A stretch of 64,000 nucleotides of DNA from Euglena gracilis (GCA_039621445.1 CP154954.1:65802891-65866890), one strand, 5' to 3'. Positions 1 through 42,129 are shown, counted from the first letter of the stretch. Numbers and translations: made by a program. Notes: generated by a model from the letters alone, not told the origin.

Positions 1-722
1 CAGCAAGCCGCAAGGAGCCCCCAGTACCCGCCCCTGCCGCACACCTCTCTGCTTCGCTCCCCCCTGTCTGTGTTTGATCTGTGATGACGGACGGTGGGTG
101 AAGGTCAGTCTCCTCTAACCTACTCCGTGGGGAATTGCACACCAGTGCTCGGGATTGATCTGGGGGGGGGTCCGTTTCCAAAAAAAAAACACAAATCCTT
201 GCATTGGGCAGGGGAGGGGCAGCTTTCAAAAATTTTATTCAGGTTTTTATTCCAGTGTATGCAATTTATTCGTGGAATTGTTCTTGTCATTCCGGTGAAG
301 CCAGTGCACTTGGGTTTTTTCTGAAGTCCTTTTCTGGGACGATTTTCTGCTGTGCTGTGTTGGAGGATGTTTTGAACCATAATTCTCATTTTTTTTTATC
401 AAACACCAAACGTGATTTTAAGTAATCTGGGAACATGGTGACTTCAAAGTATGGAATAAAGAATGTTGTCTAAAGAACTGAAAACGACAGTTTGGACTGA
501 ATCTGGACTTTTGTGGATACTTTCAAATTCGAAATCATTTCCCAGGAAATCCAAAATAAGCACAAAAAACCCTTCCCTGGAAAACTGTTCCAGGAATGGC
601 CAGAACACATTGCCCCTTTGAAAACTTTCATATGTTTAGTCATATGTTATGTCATATGTTTAGTCATATGTTATCCTGAATATTCAGTATAGTCCGGACC
701 GGAATATCCCCCCCCCCCTGCA
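1..722. other. Unassigned sequence at window start
   Basis: Frame 1 from base 1 is open to a TGA at 82-84 (Pro/Ser/Leu-rich, no recognisable motif) and could be the tail of an upstream exon. The rest shows short open frames on both strands without family features, a cluster of CATATG words at 629-668, and a C run at 709. Confidence 0.3.
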
Positions 723-754
723 TTGGGTCCCAAAAAATTTGGAATCCTCACTTT

Positions 755-957
755 TGGTTACCTGGAGCCTCCAGGGAGGCTCCAGGGAGGCTGGTTACCT
801 GAGCCTCCCTGGAGCCTCCTGGAGGCTCCCAAAAAGGGAGCCTCCCTGGAGGCTGGTTACCTGGAGCCTCCCTGGAGCCTCCTAGAGCCTCCCTCTGGGG
901 AGCCTCCCTGCAGGCTGGTTACCCGAGGAGCCTCCTGGAGCCTCCGGCAGGTAACCA
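755..957. repeat. Family W element 1 (GGTTACCT ... AGGTAACC)
   Basis: Built from GGAGCCTCC and its complement, so it folds on itself. It starts GGTTACCTGGAGCC and ends GCAGGTAACC. It has the same internal order as the copy at 5518-5703, including the word CTCCC..AAAAGGGAG in the centre. Confidence 0.65.
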
Positions 958-1400
958 CTTTTGTACACAGGCCATCGACCCTCCACCTCTGCATCCGCTA
1001 TATATTTACGCACACAAATCACGTTTGCCCGTTTTGCTATTTACGCCATGTCCGCCAATTGCAGAATTTTTGGAAAACCATTTATCCATTTGCCACAAAG
1101 ACGCCACGTCCGCCTGATTTTGTTTTTACCATTTACCCGTTTGCTATTTACGCCGTGTCCACCAATTTGTTGAAAACCATTTATCCATTCGCCACAAAAA
1201 CGCCACGTCCGCCTGATTTTGCTTTTACCGTTTACCCGTTTTCTATTTACGCCTTGTCCGCCAAACTTTGTCCACACAAAAGGATGTTGTTATTGGGGGG
1301 CAGGGGAGGGGGGAGGGGGGTAGGGGGGAGGGGGCCGGCCCCCCCCTCCCCTCCCCCCTCCCCCCCCCCCCCCCCCTCCCGGGCACAGCCAAATGAACAC
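958..1400. repeat. Short tandem repeat (two copies) and homopolymer tracts
   Basis: Two copies of a block containing ccatttatccatt and cgccacgtccgcctgatttt lie about 110 bp apart (1076 and 1183). Alternating long G and C runs fill 1297-1380, including GGGGCCGGCCCC. A Pro-rich open frame across this is compositional. Confidence 0.5.
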
Positions 1401-1554
1401 CACTTTGAATTTCATGTGACCCTTTTTTTGTATGGCAAATGATTTAGGTACAATCCTGGCCGAATAAATTCATTTTCGGTTTCAATTAAGCTCTACGTTG
1501 CCTCCCAGCCTCCCATTACACCCATCTTGGCTTTTTGGCAAAATGTTTTTTTTT

Positions 1555-1735
1555 TTTTTGCTAATTTTGCATTGATTTGGGCAAATATTGGGCTAATTTG
1601 GGTCAACATGAACACCGGTATGGCATTTTTGGTCATTTTGTGCCATTTTGGTGATTTTGGGTATTTTTGTGGTTTTTTGTGAAATTTTTGTGGATATTGT
1701 TGGCATTTTGGGGCTATTTAAGGTTATATGAAGCT
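1555..1735 (+). repeat. Family Y block, copy 1
   Basis: Carries ttgggctaatttgggtcaa, atggcattt and ttttgtgccattttggt, shared in order with 22500-22640 and 58940-59070. In all three places a GATGCTGG-type repeat lies next to it. Confidence 0.5.
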
Positions 1736-1794
1736 ATTTGGTTGCTCTTTGGGGCTTTTGTGGTTATTTTGGCTCGGTTGTGAGCCAATGGATG

Positions 1795-4700
1795 CAGGCA
1801 TTAGGCAAGATGCAGGTATGGACAAGGTGCAAATGCCGGACAAGATGCAGACGCCGGACAAGATGCAGACGCTGGACAAGGTGCAAATTTGGACGAGGTG
1901 TAGTGGTTGCGGATGCTGGACAAGATGTACTGGTTGTAGATGCTAAACAAGATGCAGATGCTGGACAAGATGCCGTGATCGCAAATGCTGGACAAGATGC
2001 AGATACCTGACAAGATGCAGTGGTTGCAGATAATGGACAATATGCAGATGCTGGACAAGATGCAGTGGTTGCAGATGCTGGACAAGATGCAGATACCAGA
2101 CAAGATGCAGTGTTTGCAGATAATGGACGAGATGCAGATGCTGGACAAAATGCAGACGCCGCATAAGATGCAGATGCTGGACAAGATGCCGTGGACGCAG
2201 ATCCTGGACAAGATGCAGATGCTGGACAAAATGCAGACACTGGACAAGATGCAGATGCTAGACAAGATGCAATGGTTGCAGATGCTGGACAAGATGCAGA
2301 TGATGGACAAAATGCAGACACTGGACAAGATGCAGATGCTAGACAAGATGCCGTGGACGCAGATGCTGGACAAGATGCAGATGCTGGACAAGATGCAGAT
2401 GCTGGACAAGATGCAGATGCTGGACAAGATGCAGTGGCCGCAGATGCTAGACAGATGCAGACGCTGGACAAAATGCAGACGCTATGCAAATTTGGACGAG
2501 GTGTAGTGGTTGCGGATGCTGGACAAGATGTACTGGTTGTAGATGCTAAACAAGATGCAGATGCTGGACAAGATGCCGTGATCGCAAATGCTGGACAAGA
2601 TGCAGATACCTGACAAGATGCAGTGGTTGCAGATAATGGACAATATGCAGATGCTGGACAAGATGCAGTGGTTGCAGATGCTGGACAAGATGCAGATACC
2701 AGACAAGATGCAGTGTTTGCAGATAATGGACGAGATGCAGATGCTGGACAAAATGCAGACGCCGCATAAGATGCAGATGCTGGACAAGATGCCGTGGACG
2801 CAGATCCTGGACAAGATGCAGATGCTGGACAAAATGCAGACACTGGACAAGATGCAGATGCTAGACAAGATGCAATGGTTGCAGATGCTGGAGAAGATGC
2901 AGATGATGGACAAAATGCAGACACTGGACAAGATGCAGATGCTAGACAAGATGCCGTGGACGCAGATGCTGGACAAGATGCAGATGCTGGACAAGATGCA
3001 GATGCTGGACAAGATGCAGATGCTGGACAAGATGCAGTGGCCGCAGATGCTAGACAGATGCAGACGCTGGACAAAATGCAGACGCTATGCAAATTTGGAC
3101 GAGGTGTAGTGATTGCGGATGCTGGACAAGATGTAATGGTTGTAGATGCTAAACAAGATGCAGATGCTGGACAAGATGCAGATGCTGGACAAGATGCAGT
3201 GGCCGCAGATGCTAGACAGATGCAGACGCTGGACAAAATGCAGACGCTATGCAAATTTGGACGAGGTGTAGTGGTTGCGGATGCTGGACAAGATGTACTG
3301 GTTGTAGATGCTAAACAAGATGCAGATGCTGGACAAGATGCCGTGATCGCAAATGCTGGACAAGATGCAGATACCTGACAAGATGCAGTGGTTGCAGATA
3401 ATGGACAATATGCAGATGCTGGACAAGATGCAGTGGTTGCAGATGCTGGACAAGATGCAGATACCAGACAAGATGCAGTGTTTGCAGATAATGGACGAGA
3501 TGCAGATGCTGGACAAAATGCAGACGCCGCATAAGATGCAGATGCTGGACAAGATGCCGTGGACGCAGATCCTGGACAAGATGCAGATGCTGGACAAAAT
3601 GCAGACACTGGACAAGATGCAGATGCTAGACAAGATGCAATGGTTGCAGATGCTGGACAAGATGCAGATGATGGACAAAATGCAGACACTGGACAAGATG
3701 CAGATGCTAGACAAGATGCCGTGGACGCAGATGCTGGACAAGATGCAGATGCTGGACAAGATGCAGATGCTGGACAAGATGCAGATGCTGGACAAGATGC
3801 AGTGGCCGCAGATGCTAGACAGATGCAGACGCTGGACAAAATGCAGACGCTATGCAAATTTGGACGAGGTGTAGTGGTTGCGGATGCTGGACAAGATGTA
3901 CTGGTTGTAGATGCTAAACAAGATGCAGATGCTGGACAAGATGCCGTGATCGCAAATGCTGGACAAGATGCAGATACCTGACAAGATGCAGTGGTTGCAG
4001 ATAATGGACAATATGCAGATGCTGGACAAGATGCAGTGGTTGCAGATGCTGGACAAGATGCAGATACCAGACAAGATGCAGTGTTTGCAGATAATGGACG
4101 AGATGCAGATGCTGGACAAAATGCAGACGCCGCATAAGATGCAGATGCTGGACAAGATGCCGTGGACGCAGATCCTGGACAAGATGCAGATGCTGGACAA
4201 AATGCAGACACTGGACAAGATGCAGATGCTAGACAAGATGCAATGGTTGCAGATGCTGGAGAAGATGCAGATGATGGACAAAATGCAGACACTGGACAAG
4301 ATGCAGATGCTAGACAAGATGCCGTGGACGCAGATGCTGGACAAGATGCAGATGCTGGACAAGATGCAGATGCTGGACAAGATGCAGATGCTGGACAAGA
4401 TGCAGTGGCCGCAGATGCTAGACAGATGCAGACGCTGGACAAAATGCAGACGCTATGCAAATTTGGACGAGGTGTAGTGGTTGCGGATGCTGGACAAGAT
4501 GTACTGGTTGTAGATGCTAAAGAAGATGCAGATGCTGGACAAGATGCAGATGCTGGACAAGATGCAGTGGCCGCAGATGCTAGACAGATGCAGATGATGG
4601 ACAAAATGCAGACGCTATGCAAATTTGGACGAGGTGTAGTGATTGCGGATGCTGGACAAGATGTAATGGTTGTAGATGCTAAACAAGATGCAGATGCTGG

Positions 4701-5345
4701 ACAAGATGCAGATGCTGGACAAGATGCAGTGGCCGCAGATGCTAGACAGATGCAGACGCTGGACAAAATGCAGACGCTATGCAAATTTGGACGAGGTGTA
4801 GTGATTGCGGATGCTGGACAAGATGTAATGGTTGTAGATGCTAAACAAGATGCAGATGCTGGACAAGATGCAGTGGCCGCAGATGCTGGACAAGATGCAG
4901 ATGCTGGACAAAATGCAGATGTTGGACAAGATGCAGATGCTGGACAAGATGCAATGGTTGCAGATGCTGGACAAGATGCAGACGGTGGACAAGATGCAGA
5001 CACTGGACAAGATGCAGTGGTTGCAGATGCTGGACAAGATGCGGACGCTGGACAAGATGCAGACGCTGGACAAGATGCAGATGCTGGACAAGATGCAGTG
5101 GACGCAGATACTGGACGAGATGTAGATGCTGGACAAGTTGTAAATGTTGGACAAAAGAGGACAATATTGGACAACATGCAATGGTTGTAGATATTGGACA
5201 AGATGCAATGGATGCAGGTACTGGACAAGGTGTAGATACCGGACAAGGTGCAGAGACCACACAACATGCAAATACTGGACAAGACGTTTACATTTGACAA
5301 GATGCAGACACCGGACAAGATTCAAATGCTAGTCAAGATGCAGAT
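1795..5345. repeat. 3.5-kb minisatellite, 18-bp unit GATGCTGGACAAGATGCA with higher-order blocks
   Basis: The 18-bp unit and variants (GACGCTGG, GATACCAG, TTGCAG) fill the tract. A larger block recurs at 1985, 2588, 3353 and 3956, i.e. periods of 603, 765 and 603 bp, with almost no divergence, so expansion is recent. The plus strand reads DAGQDA repeats (342-residue open frame at 4162-5190). The minus strand has an open frame of 1184 residues (CPASAS repeats, 1764-5318). Because the unit length is a multiple of three and the unit lacks stops in several frames, these frames are expected without coding function. Confidence 0.9.
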
Positions 5346-5517
5346 GTTGTCCAGATGTTTCACATCTCTTCTTCTTGTGCCTCGCTATGCCTGCATTATC
5401 CCATTATCCATGTCACATCCCCGGCGAGCAACTGCTGATTCATGCATTCTGAGTCTACAACACCACAGATAGCATCACAGCACACCACCTGTCCCACTGT
5501 CGGCCTGTGCACAAACC

Positions 5518-5703
5518 TGGTTACCTGAGCCTCCCCGGAGCCTCCATGGAGGCTCCCCTCCATGGAGGCTCCAGGGAGGCTGGTTACCTGAGCCTCCCTG
5601 GAGCCTCCTGGAGGCTCCCTAAAAGGGAGCCTCCCTGGAGGCTGGTTACCTGAGCCTCCCTGGAGCCTCCCTGGAGCCTCCCTGGAGCCTCCAGTAGGTA
5701 ACC
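5518..5703. repeat. Family W element 2
   Basis: Starts GGTTACCTGAGCC and ends AGTAGGTAACC; interior of GGAGCCTCC and its complement, matching 755-957 closely. The two copies flank the minisatellite. Confidence 0.65.
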
Positions 5704-6310
5704 TCCAAGGCAGGATTCCATTTTTGCGGTAGACCCTGGGATTGGCAAGGTGCACACATGGATAAGGCCCACAAAATAACACCTTCTGGCCAAGTCTCTC
5801 AAATGCGCACTAAATGCATGTTAAATTGTGACCTCTGATGGAAAACCGAAAATCGTCTTTTTCTTGGGTGAGACATGTCCCTTATGCAATGGATTGCGGA
5901 TTTGCAACAGGTGATGGGCGGAGGAGGGTCTCTTGCAAAAAGCCTGATTGTCTGATCACAATTGTTTTGGAAGAGCAGGCTGGCGGTCAATTTGAGCATG
6001 TACAGAAAATATAAAATAGGAAAATCTTCTGACAAAAAAGTGAGGAACAGAGACATTTATATAAAATCCAAGTAAAGGATGATTCAGCAAAGCAAGATGC
6101 ATGAATGCTCCAAAATATGGTCATATGGGCCCATTTTTCCAGGGTGGAAACAAAACTTTACGTTTTCAGCAGGGGGAAAAAAAACGGTGAACGTTAACAG
6201 GTTTCTGCAAGTAACGTGTAAAAACGGGGGCCAAAATGGGCATTTAACGCGAGTTAAGACTGTGCAACCAAGCAATCACCATCAGATGTGTGGCATTTCA
6301 CACCTGTGTT
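5704..6310. other. No recognisable gene
   Basis: Mixed sequence with short open frames on both strands and none with family features. Nothing else seen. Confidence 0.4.
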
Positions 6311-6725
6311 TACCCCCCCCCCTAGTCGTACGACCACCCCTCATCTATGACCACCCCCCGGTCACAGGTTGCAGGTCATGGGGGTGTTATGACCACCCCC
6401 CCCGGTCACAGGTTGCAGGTTGCGAAAAAAATTTAACCCCCAAAATAAGTCCCCCCACTGGCCGGTCCGTGCAAAAATCCATGAAATGGACCCCCAAAAA
6501 TAAGGTTCCCCCTGCCGGCGCGAAGCGCCGGATTTTTGAAAAATGGGACATTTTGGGGGGGGGTAAAAAATGCCATTTTGGGACACTTTTCACACGCTTC
6601 TACAACCACCCCCTCATCTATGACCACCCCCCGGTCACAGGTTGCAGGTTATGGGGGTGTTATGACCACCCCCCCCCCCGGTCACAGGTTGCAGGAACCC
6701 GGTCATACGACTAGGGGGGGGGGTA
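6311..6725. mobile_element. TIR element T (TACCCCCC ends), 415 bp
   Basis: Left end TACCCCCCCCCCTAGTCG at 6311 and right end CGACTAGGGGGGGGGGTA ending 6725 form a 25-bp inverted repeat with one mismatch. Inside, GACCACCCCCCGGTCACAGG words repeat, and GGCGCGAAGCGCC sits at the centre. Confidence 0.75.
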
Positions 6726-8740
6726 CTGAGTGATGTAATCCCTTTCGGAGAGGGGGTCGGTTACCCTCCTTCCCCAGGAGTTTCAGCCAGCTGGGACAAG
6801 ACAAGGTCACTGAGTCGCGGGGGGGGGGGGGCTGAAAAGGAATTCCGCAATGACAACTCAGCTGGCATGTGCCAGAATCATATCTTTCCAGTATTGCTGA
6901 CAACCTGACGTTGGGGCGGGTACAACGTTTTGGGGTTAGAAATGAATGGGATTGCAGAAGATGCCTGTCCACAAAACAACCGACCACATCGCCCTTGAGC
7001 AATGGACATTTAATCATCACCCCATCGGAGACATATGTTTCATTGGGACAGAAGGCACCACCTGAAGCCGCGAGAAGCTGCATCACGTGGCATGCACGGC
7101 GTGCCACATGGGAGCCGAAAATGTGAGAGACTGCCGGGAAAGGAGGTTCCAATCTCCTGAAAACCATGTTGTTGGCGTCGAAAGCATTCCAGGTTTGGTA
7201 AATGGGTTGTTCTAGGGGTGATTTGGATGCGTCTTGCTGGGACAGGGGTCCTTGCAAGCACTTAACACCGAGGATTTGTGATCCCACTTGAGATGATGGA
7301 GCCTCGTTTTATTAACAGGCGATTTTGGACTGTGAAAACGTCTGTGCCTGACCACAGGGTCAATATATGGGGGTGGTTGGAGGGCAGGGGGGTGCAGGTA
7401 CAATATACAGAGCGACAAAGCACAAACACATGCATCTGAATAAAAGTCCTCCTGCAAATGTTCCCTGATGGAAGGATGTGCGGGATACAATCAGTGGGCA
7501 AACAAGACAGTAGCTACTTGTTCAAAATTGCTGCTGGTTTTATTGAAATTGTTTGTTTGATTACCATCCTGGAGGAACGCAGTTGTTTCATCACATGTCA
7601 ATTTCTGGAAAAAATGTGGCGCCAGAAATCACGTCCTTGGCCGGGCCCCACAAAAATCAGCCAGAACTGAAAGAAAGTTACTCCGCTCCATGTGGCGGCG
7701 TCCCTTGGGAACGTGGAGTGCATTATCTCTTGGCGGGGGTCAATTGAGCTGATGTATGTGATATGGTATTTTTCTTTTTTATACTATTACTTATAGATGA
7801 ACTGGTTTTTTTTAAATAATTCATGATTATTTCCAGTTTGCATCAACAATAAAGCGGAATTTATGGAAGGTGATTTTTTTGTGTTATTCTCTGTTTTGTT
7901 GTTGGTTTGTTGTTATTCAGATAAGTGTGAAGGCTGGGGAAGCCCCATTAGCCCGGAAACTGGAGAAAACGGTGTGGGACGCAAAAGGTTCATATTCCTG
8001 TGTCTTCACTGCCATCCACCGCACTCTCTGCCTGCCAACGGTTTCCTTCAACAACCCCCCCCCCCCCAGGTAACTCTCTTGGCAGAAACCACACCCTGTA
8101 CAGAGGGGAGGGGGGGAGATCTTCTGGTCTGGAATGAAACCAACAGCAATAAAACCGAAAAAAAAACTGGAAACCCCCGGAATAAGGCAGAATATGAAAC
8201 CGGGAATAAAATTATATTTATTCTATTTATTCCGGAGTATCCGGAACAAAGGTTCAGTCAACCCCATTCTGTCCCTGGATATGGCCACGCCGTAGATCCA
8301 ACAATGGGCAGATGGACGGTCAGATAGGCCGCTGGACCCCTTAGGGTGATGTGCTGTACACATAGCCCTCCTTTTGGCTTTCTTGAAAACCTCAGTGCCC
8401 AATTGCTGGAACAGTTAAGGGTGGAGTTTGGCATTGCATTTCCCAACGTATTTTGCAAGTTTTTTTCCCCACAGCTGGTTTCTGCAGCGATTGCACACGT
8501 TTGTTCCACCTGTTGGTTCAATTGGGACTGGGATCGGACCTGAACAAGCTCGCAAGAAATGCCACTTTTTGCTTAAAAGCCCGCTTAACAATATTTAATA
8601 AATTTTTTTTTCGGAGAATTGTCTGTGTGGAGGACCTCCATTGAAATCCCGTTCCATCCGTCAAAACCATAAAAACAGCGGCTTGTGCTTCAAAACAGGG
8701 AAGGGCATATGATTCAGGCAGAGGACAGGTTTTTTTTTTC
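6726..8740. other. Mostly unassigned; weak open frames
   Basis: A 194-residue minus-strand frame (7287-6703) and a short plus-strand stretch at 7927-8070 (KAGEAPLARKLEKTVWDAKG after ttattcag) could be exons, but neither has a paralogue or motif. They may include 5' exons of HK-A. Poly-C at 8057. Confidence 0.25.
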
Positions 8741-8744
8741 GTTG

Positions 8745-9010
8745 GGTGCCTCCCCATGGGGGGGGGTGCTAAGGGTAGGCACCGTATAGCACCCCTTCCG
8801 ACCGTCGTTGGGGTCGGGTTTTTTGGGGTGCCTGCCCATAGCAGGCACCCCCCCCCCCCCGACCCCGACGCCAAAGGCGCCGGGGGCCTGGAAACGGCCA
8901 TTTTCAATGAATATTTTCTGGGTCCCCCTGGCCTCCGCCGGGGCGGGGGGGGGGGTGCCTGCCAGGGGCAGGCACCCTATAGCACCCCCCTGGTCGGTAA
9001 AAAAAAAAAG
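8745..9010. repeat. Hairpin element with GGTGCCTGCC / GGCAGGCACC
   Basis: Repeated pairs of GGTGCCTGCC and GGCAGGCACC separated by C runs, ending tggtcggtaaaaaaaa. The same ending (ggttggtaaaaa, ggttggtgaaaaa) occurs at 38343 and 26215 beside the same words, so this is a dispersed family in at least three introns. Confidence 0.5.
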
Positions 9011-9180
9011 CCTGGCAGAGGTGTGTAGTGGTTCACACCACAATAATGGTTCACAGCAAAGCATCCCTCACCTCAGCCGGAGGGAAACCTACCCGGGGGT
9101 CACGGGGCCCCTCCCCTTCTTAAGGAAACCCCCGGCCCGGCAGGGAGTTCGGCCCTCCTTCGCTTCCTTTGTTTCCACAG

Positions 9181-37811
<28,631 letters not shown>

Positions 37812-40800
37812 GACGTGGGTTGTTGTTGTTGTTGTTGTTGTATGTGTGTGTGTGTGCGTGCGTGTGTGTGTGTGTGTCTGTGTGTGTGCGCGCGCGCGTG
37901 TGTTTGTGTGTGTGTGCGGGCTTGGCCCACACCCACCGTCTCCATTGTCGGCCGTTGTCTCTTCCGACAGCCGCGCCACAGAATTTCACTGCCCAATTTT
38001 TTTTTCAAGTGCCATTCATATGGTTTTACTGCATGTATTTTGACAATATTGTGTTCATCCTCTTTCCCTGTCAGGCTTTTGCTTAAGGGTTTGCTGTAAC
38101 CCCGTCCGGGGGGTGGGGGGGCTGCACTGCAGCTAGTCCAAATTTGGCTTGTGGGAATTCAAGTGGACCCGTGGGGGGGGGTCCGCTAGCAGGGCCAGCT
38201 TGTGGAAGTTTTTTCCAGTGACCGGCGCTTTGCCGGTCACTGGAAAAACTGAACCCAAAACTGATCCCCTGGGGGGGGGGGACGCCTGCTATGAGCAGGC
38301 ACCCCACGCACCACACCACAAGGCACACCCCTCCGCCCCCGAGGTTGGTAAAAAGCCAGAGACCAACTCCCATGTCTCGAGGAGAATAGATTATGTTCCT
38401 GATCAAAGTTGCCAAAGGCGTCAGGGTGCCAGAGGAAGAAGCCAAAGGCTTTGAGCAAGGCCTCCCAAACACCATGAGTCCCCGTGCTTGGCATGCCTTT
38501 TTGAGAGCTCCACTCCAACTCCACCTTTCCCCATCAAACCTTCGCGCCGTGGCTCCTTTGCGTCTCCACCATGCCTGAGGAACAATGCCCCAGCATGCCC
38601 GGGGATGCCTTTTCTTCGAAAGACGTTTTGGGTGAGTCCCCACCCTCACCGGCAGTCTTCGTGGCTTTCTGCTGGGTGGTTCCCCTGTATCTCAGCACTT
38701 TCCCCCGACAACCCACCCCGTTCCACCAATGAAAGGTGTCATTTTGGGCCTGTGCCCTCTGATTTTGTTGGCGAACGGCTGTTTGTGTGTGCCTCTACTT
38801 ATGAGGAAGGCCCTCAGAAGGAAGGCGAGCGCGGGCCAGTTCCTTTTGCCCATCTTGTGGCCTTGAATCCTCAAGGTGGGTTGTGTCTTATCCAATGTTT
38901 TTGTGCCCAGCCCACCAGGGTGGGGAGACGGTTGGTGTGGTGGGCAGAATTGGATCTACAATCGCGGCAAGTTTTCACGCGCAAAGAAGTGGGCACAGGT
39001 GACATATCGGGGAGCCCTGTCGAGGGTGCCTGGTTTCAAATTGTCGGGCAAGGCCCTTGACCCCCGGTTTGTGTTGTGCTGCTTTGCTGTGTGAAGTCTC
39101 CACAGGTCTCGTTTGGGACCTTGGGACTCCCGGGGGGTATGAAACACGGCACCCTTGGAAGGTTTGGGGCACTGGGTAAAGTGGCTCAATATCAACGGAT
39201 TCAGCGAAAAAAATAAATACAAAATAATCCACAAAAAAATCCAAAAGAATTGTGTTACAGGTGCGGATTTGTTGGCTATATCTGCCTCTCAGGGTACCCA
39301 ATAACCCCGAGTAGACGCTTAACTCGGTTAAAAAGCAGGGGGGACCCAACGCTCGGCACCTTCGGTGCCTCGCTTGGGTCCCCCCATATTTCCACCACAA
39401 CCTCAGCGACTTGTTGGGGTTGTGAGGCAAGGGGGGGGTTCCTTTGGCTCTTGGTCATGGGAGCCCCGCCACAGTGCTCTCGATGTGCCCCCCCCCGGAT
39501 GGTTGGCTGACCCCCGAAACCGGTTTCCGCTGTTTCCGGGGTTGTGGCGCCTTTCCCTTGTGGTGATTGCAACGTTCGGTAGGGGGCTCCCCCACATCAG
39601 GGTTCTTGGTTCTGGTCGGGGGGCGGCTTTTCCGGGCCCCTTTCGGCTTTGGGTGCGGCTGGGGTCCACAAACTGGGTCTCCCCATGGAGTGGGGGGGGG
39701 TCTTTGTACTGGAGACCCTGGTGGGGGGGAGGTGGGGGGGGGGGGGGGTCACCGCAGACCCTGGTTGGGGGACATAGGGGTCTCCTGGGTGATTTTCGGG
39801 CTGGGTCTGGGGACTGGGTATGGGTTCCAGCGTGAAATGCGAAAATTTTTGGGGAATTACTTCAGACGACCCAATTTTGGGTCCCTCCCAGAGGTGTCCT
39901 GCCGGCCCCCCCCCCCCCCCGAGGGTTGTTAAAAGAGGGCTGGTGGAAGTCGACTTCCTGCCTGACCCACAGCCTGACCCATCCACTAGTTGTTTTCCTA
40001 GAAGTTGTTTTCCATTTTCTGCGACCGAACTCCCCCCCCAGAAAGTATCTCCGCACCCGATGCTCCGTAACCCTTAACCCCTCTTTGCACTCCATTTTTC
40101 TTCCCTCCGCCTTCCCATTCTCTGTTCGAATCAAACGTGGACGTCGTTTTTATCTGTGTTTCCATGCTGTTCATGTCTGTCATGTAGACTAACCCGGAAG
40201 CTTTCGTCAACAGTTGGTCGGTAGCCCTTCTTTCTCATGTTTTTTTCTTGCTTTGCCCTGACTCTTTGCATCCTCCCCCAGGCAGTTGTCACCATCAATG
40301 TATTTTTTGCCTCCTAGCCTAACCGAAAGCACACCAGAACAGGCACTCCAGGCTTTTTTTGAGTGAAAATTAAGTAGTCATACTCTTGACAAATGCGGAA
40401 CCAATGTGAAACTGCAAGACAAATCACACGTTCTTCTGAAAGATTTAATGTGTACGACATGTGGGTATCGATAGGCATGCGGTTGAAAAATTTCATCATG
40501 ACATTGCCCGTACGTGGCTTTTGAGGTGGCAAATGTGTTCAGGATGTTTCCCATTTTTTCATATGTCATTTCCATCTGATTTTGGTTTCGGGGGATTTCA
40601 TTTTTTTTTCCAGCCCAGCACTTTGCAGCGGGGCCAGAAATTGGATACTTCAGCCATGCCACTGCTCAGGGAGGAGGAGGAGGTTGCCTCCCCACACTGA
40701 AGAGGATGTCGGTCCAGCCCCCCTCCCCCTGCGCCTTCACCTGGTGTCATGGCAAACCCTGGCCCCCCTGGGTCGGGGAGTCGACAGAAGGGCCAACCTT

Positions 40801-42129
40801 CAGGGATGAGAAGTGCTTCTGAGAAACCAGCCCGACTTACACCCCACCCACCCTTGGCGTTCTGCGATTGCACGCCAGCCTCTCCGTTCCCAACCCCCTG
40901 CCACCGACTGCTTGACCATAAGCTTCTGCTGCATCGAGGCGTAGGAATGCCGATGAATGAATGATTCGACATATGCATACTTATTGGTCTTCAAGGTATT
41001 TTTTTTTCGCACTGTTTCCTCGAAACATGCCAAAAGAATTGCATCCCTAAATATGGTTGTTTGGCTGTTTCTTCCTCAATCTGCACCACAAAAGATTCTT
41101 GATAGTTCAAACGTGCCATTATCCAGACGATCCAAACAGAAATAATCAACCATTTCAGTGAGAAATTTTTCAATCTTCTTTCATGGTTTCATACCTACCC
41201 CCCTCCCCCTGGAGGGAATTGTTATTCCCAAGCATATGTTAGAGTCCCACACGGGAAAGGGTTAGGGTCTTCGGTGCCTGCCAATGTGGTGGAGGGGGAT
41301 TTGGCAACCAACCGCAAGAATGCATTTGTATCATTGCCTGGCTGTGACCTTCTCGAACGCTGTTAGTCTTCTGCTTGCAGCAACAGAAATTTGTTGGTGA
41401 GCCATCGGTGCATTTCCCTCTGATGTCCATGGCCGGCTCGACCTTTCAGCCAGTTGCTAACCAGCCTTCAGGCCGGCTCCTTTGCCGCACCTTTGAGCGA
41501 TTTTTGCACTTCGCTCGGACAGTTTGCTGAGTACCCATTTGTCCAACAGATGCAATTTGATCGACATTTTTTTTGTTTTTTAATTTTGTTAGGATTACCA
41601 AACCCCCCTAGGTAATTGGCAGGGTTCTTGGAATCGCCCAACCTGTCACAGTTCCCGGAGTTGTGTACGGAAGGCAGTGGTCAAAGAACAGTTGCTTGGG
41701 AACCACTCAGGGGGAAATGATTGCCATCAGGGGGAAAGGGGCACGAGGGCCCACTTTGGAACAGGATATTATCCCCTTCTCGTAGTCTTTTGCTTACCCA
41801 TACCCAGCATATTGAGCCAGTGTGCGACTTTTTAACAGCCATTTTGCCGCACTTTTTGTTTTTTAATCTTTGTATATTATAAGTTTTTTTCTTTGTTGTT
41901 TGTTACCTTCATTGGGATCGTGGTCAGAGATGTAGGGGACTGGCAACGCACCATTGATTCTGCTTGGGAATGCCTTCCACTTGTGGGGGCATTGGGAAAA
42001 CTGCAGTGCCACTCACGGTCATCAGGTTGGAAAGCAGGCTGGGATCTTCATTGGGAAAGTCAACAGGTTCTGAAAATTTCCTCTGCCCCTCCCCCCGCCG
42101 GACAAGCTCATGCAGGGCAAAACAGGAAT

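Noticed and set aside
1764-5318. 1184-residue minus-strand open frame (CPASAS repeats)
   Set aside because: An 18-bp repeat without stops stays open in several frames; no non-repetitive domain is attached.
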